A stretch of DNA of 5,012 bases from JBDSKH01 sp050245915 (GCA_050245915.1 JBFWWZ010000086.1:1-5012); one strand, 5' to 3'; shown: positions 1 through 5,012, counted from the first letter of the stretch. Notes: generated from the sequence alone by a model not told the origin. Made by a program: numbers and translations.

Positions 1-48
1 CGCAAAGCGGATTGACGCGCGCACGTGCGGTGCCGGATCCGCTTTGCG
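1..48. repeat. Stem-loop of repeat unit 1 (12-bp perfect arms)
   Basis: Positions 1-12 and 37-48 are perfect reverse complements, and the loop palindrome CGCACGTGCG lies at 20-29. The left arm may be longer, but the window starts here. No T-rich tract follows on either strand, so this is not a typical intrinsic terminator. Confidence 0.75.
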
Positions 49-70
49 CGACTTCGGCTGGGGCGTGACC

Positions 71-122
71 CGCGCAGAGCGGGTTGACGCGCGCACGTGC
101 GGTGCCGGATCCGCGTTGCGCG
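71..122. repeat. Stem-loop of repeat unit 2 (imperfect arms)
   Basis: Arms lie at 71-84 and 109-122. Three substitutions relative to unit 1 turn two pairs into G-T (G·U in a plus-strand RNA) and one into an A-G mismatch, leaving 11 of the 14 pairs Watson-Crick. The inner palindrome CGCACGTGCG (92-101) is intact. Confidence 0.65.
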
Positions 123-142
123 ACTTCGGCTGGGGCGTGACC

Positions 143-194
143 CGCGCAAAGCGGATTCGCGCGCGCACGTGCGGTGCCGGATCCGCTTTGCGCG
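143..194. repeat. Stem-loop of repeat unit 3 (14-bp perfect arms)
   Basis: Positions 143-156 and 181-194 are perfect 14-bp reverse complements around a 24-base loop, with CGCACGTGCG at 164-173. It lies 25 bases beyond the reductase stop codon, so it could form a hairpin in the 3' end of that mRNA. Confidence 0.75.
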
Positions 195-219
195 TCTACG
201 GCGAGAGCGTGCGGGCGGG

Positions 220-2574
220 TCATTGGAACACCCGCCGGCGCTCGCGCTCGACCATCATCTCGCCGATCGGCAGCAGCGGGCGCGGACCGCCGCTGGCCTT
301 CGACCAGTGCTCCACCAGCCAGCCCCGCTTGCGGGCGATCGCCGCCAGTCGCGTCTCGGGGTTGACCGCCACCGGGAAGCCGACCGCCTCGAACAGCGGC
401 AGGTCCGACGACGAGTCGGCGTACGCCACGCACTCGTCGAGCCGGAACCCCTCGGCGTCGCAGTAGTCGGCGAGGATCTGTGCCCGCACCTCGCCGGTGG
501 GCGGCACGACCGACATCTCGCCCGAGTACGTGCCGTCGGGCCGGACGGTCATCTCGGCGGCGATGATCTCGTCGAAGAGCGGCTTCAGCCCGGCGACGTT
601 GAACGACAACGCCCCCGTGATCAGCACCGTCCGATGCCCGGCGGCCTTGTGCTCGCGCACGCGCCGCAGCCCATCGGGGAACGACTTCGTCAGGACGATC
701 TGGTTCAGCATCTCCTGCGCGTCCTCCTCGATCTGGGCGACCGGGGCGTCCTCGTACCGTCGGTAGAACTGGCGCAGGAAGTCGGTGCGGTCGCGCCGGT
801 CGAGCTTGAGCAGACCCGGCGCCTCGGCCAGCGTCCGCAGCACGTAGCGCACCCGTTCCGGCCCGTTGAGCCGCCGGGTGGCCAGGAACGAGTAGCTCTC
901 GACCACGTTGGACGCGATCAGCGTGTTCTCCAGGTCGAACGCGGCGACGTGCCGCCGCGGGTCGAGCACCTGCTTGCGCAGGCGGGTCATCCGATCAGGG
1001 GTGCGCGACTTGCCTGGCGTCGACTTCACGCGCCCGTGCTCCACGACCGACGGCAGGTGGATCGTGTTGATGTACCGGTGCCAGTCGACCACCCGTGGAT
1101 CGAATGTGAACGCGTCGCGGTCGGCCGGAGGCAGCGCCTCCCACAACGACATCAGGTTGTCGACCTGGTAGATCGCCTCGCACTCCGTGTAGAGGCCGTA
1201 CAGCTCCACGTACTCGAGCGCTCGCTCGATCTCGATCCGCTTCGTCTCGAGCGTCGCCGACAGCTCCGCCTGCTTGCCGCGCAACGGCAGCACCTGGAGC
1301 GCCTGTTCGGCCTTCGTGATCATCGACTTCGCCCGGGTCAGCTGGCCCTGCACACGGTTGCGGCCGGGGAAGCTCCACTCGGGCACGAGGATCGGCTGGC
1401 CTTCGTGGTCGTACAGCGGGTTCCGGCCGAAGTAGTCGCTGATGATGTCGACCATCTGCCGGTACTTGAGCGGATTGATGCCGCCCGAGGCGACCTGCGT
1501 GATGAACGGCGCCCGGTCGGGTCCGGCGCCGGCGACGGCGATGATCGCCGCGACCACCAGGTCGACCGGGATGACGTCGACCGTGCCCTCCGGCACGCCG
1601 GGGAACTCCTTCAGCAATCCGCGGGCGTACGAGATGATCACCGGTTCTGCCATCCGGAACCCGCGGATCCAGCCCGGCCGTGGTTCGGCCCACGCCGACT
1701 CGATGATCGACGGTCGCACGATCGACACCGGCACGTCGCCCTTCGATTCGAACAGGGCCTGCTCGCCGAGGGCCTTCGTGAACGCGTAGGCGTCGGGCCA
1801 GCCGACGCTCGCGGCACGGGCCCGGCCGGCCTGCACGAGCTGATCCTTGACCCACCGCTCGCGGAACTGCTCGGTCTTCGCGGCGAGCGCAGGTGCGCCC
1901 GCGGCGCCGATCTCGGTTCGCGCCTGCTTGCGGAACTCGGCGAGCCGCTCCGGCGTGCGGCTGGCCGCCTCGGCGTCGCTCTTGAGACGCCGCGAGGCGG
2001 CGACCTCGGCCCGCCAGTCGAGCCCGATGTCGAACGGCCCCTCGCTCACCAGCTGCTCCGGTGCCGAGCCCCGCCGGTTACCCGCGACGTAGCAGGTCGA
2101 GACGGCGACGAGGTGCGGTGTGATGGCGAGGTCGTGGCAGAGCTGGGCGATGCGCGTCGGGCCGAGGAGGTTGATCTCGACCGCTGACGTGAGCGGTGAG
2201 TCGAACGACACCGTCGCCGCCGAGTGGATGACGACGTCGGCGGTGGCGAAGGTCGCGCGGTCGGTCTCGCTCAGCCCGAGCCCGTCGGTGCCGACATCGC
2301 CGGCGATCGTGGTGATCCGCCGTGCGGTCATCGCGTCGAACGTCTCGGGACTGTCGGGGGCAGCGTGCCGTTCGCGCAGACGGTCGAACGCGTCGTTCTT
2401 GAGCAGCTCCTTCTGCACCCGCTGCGCCGCCTTGGTGCGGCGGCTGTCGCGGACGAGGAGGATCAGCTCGCAGTCGGGCACGCCGCGCAGCAGCCGCTCG
2501 ACCAGCGCCGTTCCCACGAACCCGGTCGACCCGGTGACGGCGATGCGCTTGCCAGCGAGCCCCTCAGCGATCAC
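220..2574 (-). CDS. Fatty acyl-CoA reductase (SDR) fused to a HAD-IB phosphatase-like domain
   Basis: This 784-residue cytoplasmic protein has two parts. Residues 1 to about 380 are an NAD(P)-binding extended-SDR domain of the fatty acyl-CoA reductase (male-sterility, NAD_binding_4) type: nucleotide-binding TGSTGFVG at 14-21, VIHSAATVSFD at 115-125, VSTCYVAG at 158-165, the YxxxK pair Y263/K267 inside GWPDAYAFTKALGE, and IVRPSII at 285-291. A charged helical insert spans about 182-255, as in other FARs. Residues about 380-515 resemble the FAR C-terminal region, including FTFDPRVVDWHRYI. Residues about 542-760 are a HAD-IB domain: motif I FDLENTL (D547, E549), motif II LITGA (T653), a motif III region with R697, and motif IV YADSSSD (D720, D724). 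Motif I normally has a second Asp and motif III a Lys. From family knowledge, the first part should reduce long-chain acyl-CoA to aldehyde or alcohol; the HAD substrate is unknown. The start is GTG, with an in-frame TAG shortly upstream and no clear Shine-Dalgarno. It is transcribed divergently from tetR, which probably regulates it. Confidence 0.88.
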   Translation of the reverse strand: MIAEGLAGKRIAVTGSTGFVGTALVERLLRGVPDCELILLVRDSRRTKAAQRVQKELLKNDAFDRLRERHAAPDSPETFDAMTARRITTIAGDVGTDGLGLSETDRATFATADVVIHSAATVSFDSPLTSAVEINLLGPTRIAQLCHDLAITPHLVAVSTCYVAGNRRGSAPEQLVSEGPFDIGLDWRAEVAASRRLKSDAEAASRTPERLAEFRKQARTEIGAAGAPALAAKTEQFRERWVKDQLVQAGRARAASVGWPDAYAFTKALGEQALFESKGDVPVSIVRPSIIESAWAEPRPGWIRGFRMAEPVIISYARGLLKEFPGVPEGTVDVIPVDLVVAAIIAVAGAGPDRAPFITQVASGGINPLKYRQMVDIISDYFGRNPLYDHEGQPILVPEWSFPGRNRVQGQLTRAKSMITKAEQALQVLPLRGKQAELSATLETKRIEIERALEYVELYGLYTECEAIYQVDNLMSLWEALPPADRDAFTFDPRVVDWHRYINTIHLPSVVEHGRVKSTPGKSRTPDRMTRLRKQVLDPRRHVAAFDLENTLIASNVVESYSFLATRRLNGPERVRYVLRTLAEAPGLLKLDRRDRTDFLRQFYRRYEDAPVAQIEEDAQEMLNQIVLTKSFPDGLRRVREHKAAGHRTVLITGALSFNVAGLKPLFDEIIAAEMTVRPDGTYSGEMSVVPPTGEVRAQILADYCDAEGFRLDECVAYADSSSDLPLFEAVGFPVAVNPETRLAAIARKRGWLVEHWSKASGGPRPLLPIGEMMVERERRRVFQ

Positions 2575-2618
2575 AATGCATCTTGTCTACCACTTGGTAG
2601 AGAACGCGGACAACCCCC
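2575..2618. promoter_or_regulatory. Divergent promoter region between reductase-HAD gene and tetR
   Basis: All 5' control signals of both genes should lie in or near this 44-bp gap. On the minus strand, TTGTCC (2613-2608) and TAGACA (2589-2584) could form -35 and -10 boxes with an 18-bp spacer. They match the sigma-70 consensus only moderately. A start from this promoter would lie only a few bases from the reductase GTG, giving a very short leader. On the plus side, TAGAGA (2598-2603) is a possible -10 for tetR without a convincing -35. The layout is clear; the exact boxes are guesses. Confidence 0.5.
2586..2601. promoter_or_regulatory. Probable TetR operator, 16-bp palindrome
   Basis: TCTACCACTTGGTAGA has perfect 7-bp arms (TCTACCA and TGGTAGA) around a CT centre. 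It lies in the middle of the gap between a divergent tetR gene and its neighbour, which is the usual place for a TetR-family operator. It overlaps the candidate -10 of the reductase promoter and the candidate -10 of tetR, so one bound dimer could block both. Binding by the adjacent TetR is inferred from position and symmetry. Confidence 0.72.
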
Positions 2619-3218
2619 ATGTCTTCCTCCGAGCTCCCCACCCGCCAGCGCATCCTCGATGCCGCGATCGACCTGTTCGGTGCGCGCGGGGTCGACGCGG
2701 TCTCGCTCGACGAGATCGCACGTGAGGTCGGTGTGCGCAAGCAGACCGTCCTGTACTGGTTCCCGTCGAAGGACGAGCTGGTCGATTCGGTGCTGGAATC
2801 GGTCGCGGCGGAACTGATCGTCGTGATCGACGCCGCGATCCGGAGTGCCTCCGACGATCCGCTCGAACGGATCGACGCCGTCGTGCGAGCGGTGTTCCGC
2901 CCGGCCGTGCGACGCCCCGCGCTCCTCGGACTCGTGCGAGAGATCAGCCGGTTGCCGGCCGCTCAGGCCGACCGGCTGCGTGCGCGCGTGCAGCCGCTCG
3001 TCGAGCGAGCCACCGAGTACCTGCAGCTGGAGATGGACAAGGGGCACCTCCGTCGCGCCGACCCAGGCCTCATCGCAGCCCTCGGGTACGCCACGGTCAC
3101 GGGCATCGCCACCGAGCCGCAGGCGCTTGCCGCCGTCGGCTGGCAGCCGTCGGCCGTCGGCCTTCGCCATCTCCGAGATCAGCTGCGCGCCTACCTCCGC
3201 GCCGCCCTTGCCCCATAG
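2619..3218 (+). CDS. TetR/AcrR-family transcriptional regulator
   Basis: This 199-residue protein has the usual TetR length. Residues 8-52 form the DNA-binding domain: helix 1 RQRILDAAIDLFGARG, then a helix-turn-helix at about 29-48 (SLDEIAREVGVRKQTVLYWF) followed by PSKDELV. The rest is a helical ligand-binding and dimerisation domain with no recognisable ligand signature. The ATG at 2619 fits the normal TetR N-terminus; only a weak GGA (2608-2610) precedes it. The gene is divergent from the acyl-CoA reductase-HAD gene, and a 16-bp palindrome lies between them. It therefore probably represses that gene and itself, perhaps releasing DNA on binding a fatty acid, acyl-CoA or aldehyde; the ligand is inference. 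Downstream palindromic repeats separate it from the next gene. Confidence 0.93.
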   Translation: MSSSELPTRQRILDAAIDLFGARGVDAVSLDEIAREVGVRKQTVLYWFPSKDELVDSVLESVAAELIVVIDAAIRSASDDPLERIDAVVRAVFRPAVRRPALLGLVREISRLPAAQADRLRARVQPLVERATEYLQLEMDKGHLRRADPGLIAALGYATVTGIATEPQALAAVGWQPSAVGLRHLRDQLRAYLRAALAP

Positions 3219-3226
3219 CACCGGGT

Positions 3227-3251
3227 ACGAGATGTGCCAGGCACATCTCGT
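3227..3251. repeat. Palindromic intergenic repeat, copy 1
   Basis: The arms ACGAGATGTGCC (3227-3238) and GGCACATCTCGT (3240-3251) are perfect reverse complements around a single central A. The copy begins 8 bases after the tetR stop codon, so its transcript would fold into a stable hairpin, possibly after opening a few central pairs. No run of T follows, so a classic Rho-independent terminator is not supported, although the hairpin could still mark or stabilise the tetR 3' end. Confidence 0.85.
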
Positions 3252-3255
3252 TCAT

Positions 3256-3268
3256 CACCCGCTGGGTG
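3256..3268. repeat. Small hairpin between the two palindromes
   Basis: CACCC (3256-3260) and GGGTG (3264-3268) form a perfect 5-bp stem with a GCT loop. A second short dyad, ACGTG (3270-3274) with CACGT (3281-3285), partly overlaps palindrome copy 2. Short GC-rich stems can arise by chance; these are noted because they lie between the two long palindromes. Confidence 0.4.
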
Positions 3269-3282
3269 GACGTGAAGCGCCA

Positions 3283-3313
3283 CGTACGAGATGTGCCTGG
3301 CACATCTCGTACG
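3283..3313. repeat. Palindromic intergenic repeat, copy 2 (inverted relative to copy 1)
   Basis: The arms at 3283-3297 and 3299-3313 are perfect 15-bp reverse complements around a central T. The inner 25 bases (3286-3310) are exactly the reverse complement of copy 1, since the only asymmetric base is A there and T here. Centre-to-centre distance is 59 bp. The copy ends 9 bases before the preferred start of the DUF3995 gene, where a ribosome-binding site would be expected. Confidence 0.87.
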
Positions 3314-3322
3314 GTCGGCTCG

Positions 3323-3745
3323 GTGAAAGCAGCTCGCAGCATCTCCGACGTGACGGCGGTGGCACTCGGGGCGATTGGTGCCATCCACGTCGCGTGGGCG
3401 TTCGGCTCGCCGTTCCCGTTCCGGGACCGCGCGACGCTGGCCGACCGCGTCGTCGGGAACGAGGTGGTGCCAGGCCGCGCACCGTCGCTCGCGGTGGCGG
3501 GCGCGCTCGCGGCGGCGATGGTGGTCGTTGGTGATCGCCGTCTGCTGCCCACCGCCGTTCGCCGGACTGGCTCGCTCGGCGTTGCCGCGGTGCTCGCGGC
3601 TCGAGCGGCGTTCGGGCTGGCCGGCAAGACGCACGTGCTCGTGCCGGGGAGCGACTCGCCGAGCTTCGTGCAGCTCGACCGCCGGGTGTACGGCCCGCTG
3701 TGTGCCGCGCTCGCAGCAGGCGCGTTGACGTCGGCCTCGGCGTGA
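3323..3745 (+). CDS. DUF3995-family small integral membrane protein
   Basis: With the GTG at 3323 this is a 140-residue membrane protein. Four hydrophobic segments are visible at about 8-28, 53-69, 82-100 and 120-139. Segment 1 contains IHVAWAFG (H22, W25) and the last is preceded by LDRRVYGPLC (118-127); both resemble DUF3995 proteins, whose function is unknown. In-frame GTG codons at 3266, 3272 and 3293 would add up to 19 residues, but those encode the palindromic repeats and look nothing like the family, so the shorter form is preferred. No Shine-Dalgarno is visible before any of these starts. The gene converges on the ATC-hydrolase-like gene with a 34-bp gap, in which only a weak 4-bp stem (3751-3764) and no clear terminator is seen. 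Confidence 0.72.
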   Translation: MKAARSISDVTAVALGAIGAIHVAWAFGSPFPFRDRATLADRVVGNEVVPGRAPSLAVAGALAAAMVVVGDRRLLPTAVRRTGSLGVAAVLAARAAFGLAGKTHVLVPGSDSPSFVQLDRRVYGPLCAALAAGALTSASA

Positions 3746-3779
3746 CCCAAGACCGCGCCTGGTCCCGCCTTGCCCCCGG

Positions 3780-4274
3780 TCATGCCCTCCGCGCCCGGAA
3801 GACGAAGTCGCAGTGGGTGGCGCCCTGCATGATCGTCTGCGTACGAGTGAGCTCGATGTCGGGGTTGAAGCCCTCGATCAGCGCCGCATCGCGGTTGCAG
3901 CTGAGCGTGGCACCGAGGTCCTCGAGGCCGAGTGCCCGGTACATCTCGGCGTAGCGGCAGCGGTGCACGTCGAACGCGAACACGTCGTCGTCGAGCGCGG
4001 TCACCTCGGTCTCGAGCGCACCGTCGCGTGACCAGGCCCCGAGCGCGGCGGCGAAGTCGGTGAGGCTCGTGCTGCCCACCTGCTCGGCAAGCGCCACGCC
4101 TTGCTCACGTGCGAGCTCGACGATGACGTCACGGACCATGCCGTGCACCCGCTCCGTCCCGAACTCAGCTGCGAGCCGGTCGACGAGTGGGCCGACGATG
4201 CGGGCCTCGATCTCGCGTCGCGTCAGTACGCCGACCTCGTTCAGCCGGTCGGAGGGGACATCGCTCACGCCCAC
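3780..4274 (-). CDS. L-2-amino-thiazoline-4-carboxylic acid hydrolase family protein
   Basis: This 164-residue soluble protein resembles the ATC hydrolase family (ATC_hydrolase, PF14196). The recognisable part is the C-terminal half: FDVHRCRYAEMYRALGL (101-116), LSCNRDAALIEGFNPDIELT (124-143) and the ending TQTIMQGATHCDFVFR (145-160). The three cysteines C106, C126 and C155, with D156, are the likely conserved positions. The characterised Pseudomonas enzyme opens the thiazoline ring of ATC on the way to L-cysteine. Most family members come from genomes without that pathway, and no other cysteine or ATC gene is seen here, so the true substrate is open. The start is GTG at 4274; a second in-frame GTG at 4268 is possible. 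TACGTT (4281-4276) just upstream could be a -10 box giving a nearly leaderless mRNA. The gap to the upstream same-strand gene is 36 bp. Confidence 0.72.
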   Translation of the reverse strand: MGVSDVPSDRLNEVGVLTRREIEARIVGPLVDRLAAEFGTERVHGMVRDVIVELAREQGVALAEQVGSTSLTDFAAALGAWSRDGALETEVTALDDDVFAFDVHRCRYAEMYRALGLEDLGATLSCNRDAALIEGFNPDIELTRTQTIMQGATHCDFVFRARRA

Positions 4275-4310
4275 GAACGTAGTGGCCGTCGCGCCGTCCG
4301 GTGGCTGGCA

Positions 4311-5012
4311 TCAGCCGGAGATGCCGACGGTCTGGATCTCGCGGACGGTGTAGGACACCGGTGTGGTGGTGCGGATCTCGCCGAGGTCGCCGCCCTCGCC
4401 TGTGTTCGCGCTCCAGGTGACGTGCCACACCACGGTGATGGAGCCGTCGAAGCTCCCGCCGCCGATGCCGAACTCGGGGGTCGACGGGTAGCTCGGGGTC
4501 CAGCCGCAGGGCGCGTCGCCGGTGATGGCCGCGTCGCGGGATGGTGGCGCGCCCCACGGTTCGCAGCGGATCAGGTCGGTCTTGGGGTCGCCGGTGTCCC
4601 ACTCGACCAACACGGGCGTCGCGGTGGTGGTGGCGGTGATGCCGTCGGGTGGGAGCGGCCCCGCCGTCACGGACACGTCGGTCATCGGTTCGACGGCGAG
4701 CCATGTCTCGAGGTTGACGATGCCGCTGGTCGACTCCGGAGGGAAGAGCTGGATCGCGGGTGGCGCGACGAGCCGTTGGACCTCCTCGAACGCGGCGTGG
4801 GCGAGGTCTTCGGGGTCGATGTCGGGGACCCACAGGTACTGGAGCGTGTCGGGTTCGCAGATCCGGTAGAGGAGGTTCCAGAGCACGCCGTCACGGACGT
4901 CGACGGTGCCGAGATCGGCGACGCCCTCTGGAGTGGACATGTTCGCCGCGTGGTCCCACGGCCCGCACGACGACGTCCCCGGCGGCGAGCTGACGGTCCC
5001 CCCGCTCGACAC
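4311..5012 (-). CDS. C-terminal part of a probable secreted protein with a PKD-like beta domain (5' end outside window)
   Basis: The reading frame is open for 233 codons to the window edge. The edge codon happens to be GTG, but the sequence begins with a Ser/Gly/Pro-rich stretch that looks like the middle of an exported protein, so the true start probably lies beyond 5012. Visible parts, numbered from the edge: a Ser/Gly/Pro-rich tract with C16, then YLWVPDIDPEDLAHAAFEEV (59-78), VNLETWLAV (99-107), a strand-rich domain with ATATPVLVEWDTGDP-like sequence (127-143), two probably paired cysteines C150 and C169, and VVWHVTW (194-200). This order resembles actinobacterial proteins often annotated as PKD-domain or hypothetical proteins. 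Their function is unknown; an extracytoplasmic location is inferred from composition and cysteines. No signal peptide can be seen because the N-terminus is missing. Confidence 0.65.
   Translation of the reverse strand: MSSGGTVSSPPGTSSCGPWDHAANMSTPEGVADLGTVDVRDGVLWNLLYRICEPDTLQYLWVPDIDPEDLAHAAFEEVQRLVAPPAIQLFPPESTSGIVNLETWLAVEPMTDVSVTAGPLPPDGITATTTATPVLVEWDTGDPKTDLIRCEPWGAPPSRDAAITGDAPCGWTPSYPSTPEFGIGGGSFDGSITVVWHVTWSANTGEGGDLGEIRTTTPVSYTVREIQTVGISG

Larger units (their letters stand above)
1..216. repeat. Three 72-bp tandem repeats, each containing a long inverted repeat
   Basis: Units run 1-72, 73-144 and 145-216 with an exact 72-bp period. Units 1 and 2 differ at three positions (unit positions 5, 11 and 43). 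Unit 3 differs from unit 1 at unit positions 14-15 and then diverges over its last 22 bases (195-216), so the array decays just before the stop codon of the reductase gene at 220. Each unit has a 48-base inverted-repeat half, whose arms are CGCAAAGCGGAT and ATCCGCTTTGCG around a 24-base loop, then a 24-base spacer. The loop holds a second palindrome, CGCACGTGCG. The array may extend to the left of the window. Because 72 is a multiple of three, one frame stays open through it, but there is no other sign of coding. It may be a REP-like or hairpin repeat lying 3' of the reductase gene. Confidence 0.85.

Noticed and set aside
1..216. CRISPR array
   Set aside because: The 24-base intervals are repeated rather than unique, the whole 72 bp is the repeat unit, and no cas gene is present.
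44..466. Open plus-strand frame through the 72-bp repeats
   Set aside because: The 72-bp period keeps any open frame open. The frame runs on into the antisense of the reductase gene, and the repeat signal is better explained by its inverted-repeat structure. A repeat-encoded peptide cannot be fully excluded.
97..2187. Long plus-strand frame (696 codons) opposite the reductase-HAD gene
   Set aside because: It is very rich in Arg, His, Asp and Leu, a typical GC-driven shadow of the minus-strand gene, which has clear FAR and HAD motifs over its whole length.
2564..2581. Five-codon minus-strand mini-ORF (ATG CAT TGT GAT CGC TGA) overlapping the reductase GTG start
   Set aside because: It would be an attractive coupling leader, but it has no ribosome-binding site, is too short to evaluate, and may lie upstream of the transcript start.
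2571..3221. Minus-strand frame opposite tetR (216 codons)
   Set aside because: The plus-strand frame has an unmistakable TetR helix-turn-helix; the reverse frame shows no family and is a GC-bias shadow.
3227..3313. Rho-independent terminator after tetR
   Set aside because: The palindromes are strong hairpins, but neither is followed by a T-rich tract on either strand. A terminator role stays possible but unsupported.
3746..3779. Terminator between the convergent DUF3995 and ATC-hydrolase-like genes
   Set aside because: Only a 4-bp GACC/GGTC stem (3751-3764) is seen, too weak to call.
3097..3783. Minus-strand frame opposite the DUF3995 gene (228 codons)
   Set aside because: It is Ala/Thr/Arg-rich low-complexity, runs through both palindromes, and lacks recognisable motifs, whereas the plus frame has membrane segments and DUF3995-like motifs.

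Overview
The window is GC-rich and densely coding, with GTG starts, little Shine-Dalgarno signal and short gaps between genes. This suggests a high-GC actinobacterium. The gene types and the intergenic palindromic repeats would fit an Acidimicrobiia / Ilumatobacter-like genome, but that placement is inference and no marker gene confirms it.

Layout from left to right. Positions 1-216 hold three 72-bp tandem repeats, each built around a long inverted repeat, ending four bases before the stop codon of the next gene. Positions 220-2574 (minus) encode a 784-residue fusion: an N-terminal fatty acyl-CoA reductase (extended SDR fold plus a FAR C-terminal-like region) joined to a C-terminal HAD-IB phosphatase-like domain. 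The HAD domain has non-canonical residues at two of its catalytic motifs. A 44-bp divergent promoter region (2575-2618) contains a 16-bp operator-like palindrome and separates this gene from a TetR-family regulator (2619-3218, plus). The simplest reading is a local switch in which the TetR protein represses the reductase and probably itself.

After tetR, a short gap (3219-3322) is filled almost entirely by two copies of a long, near-perfect palindrome in opposite orientation, with smaller hairpins between them. Next come a small DUF3995-type membrane protein (3323-3745, plus), a convergent gene of the L-2-amino-thiazoline-4-carboxylic acid hydrolase family (3780-4274, minus), and the C-terminal part of an exported-looking protein with a PKD-like beta domain (4311 to the window edge, minus).

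The strongest functional unit is the divergent reductase-HAD/TetR pair, which probably belongs to fatty alcohol, wax or other neutral-lipid metabolism. The three genes on the right show no clear functional link to it. The items most worth a second look are the altered HAD catalytic motifs, the operator between the divergent genes, and the two unrelated families of palindromic intergenic repeats. I see no phage, IS transposase, CRISPR, tRNA or rRNA. No stretch of more than 300 bases lacks a gene.
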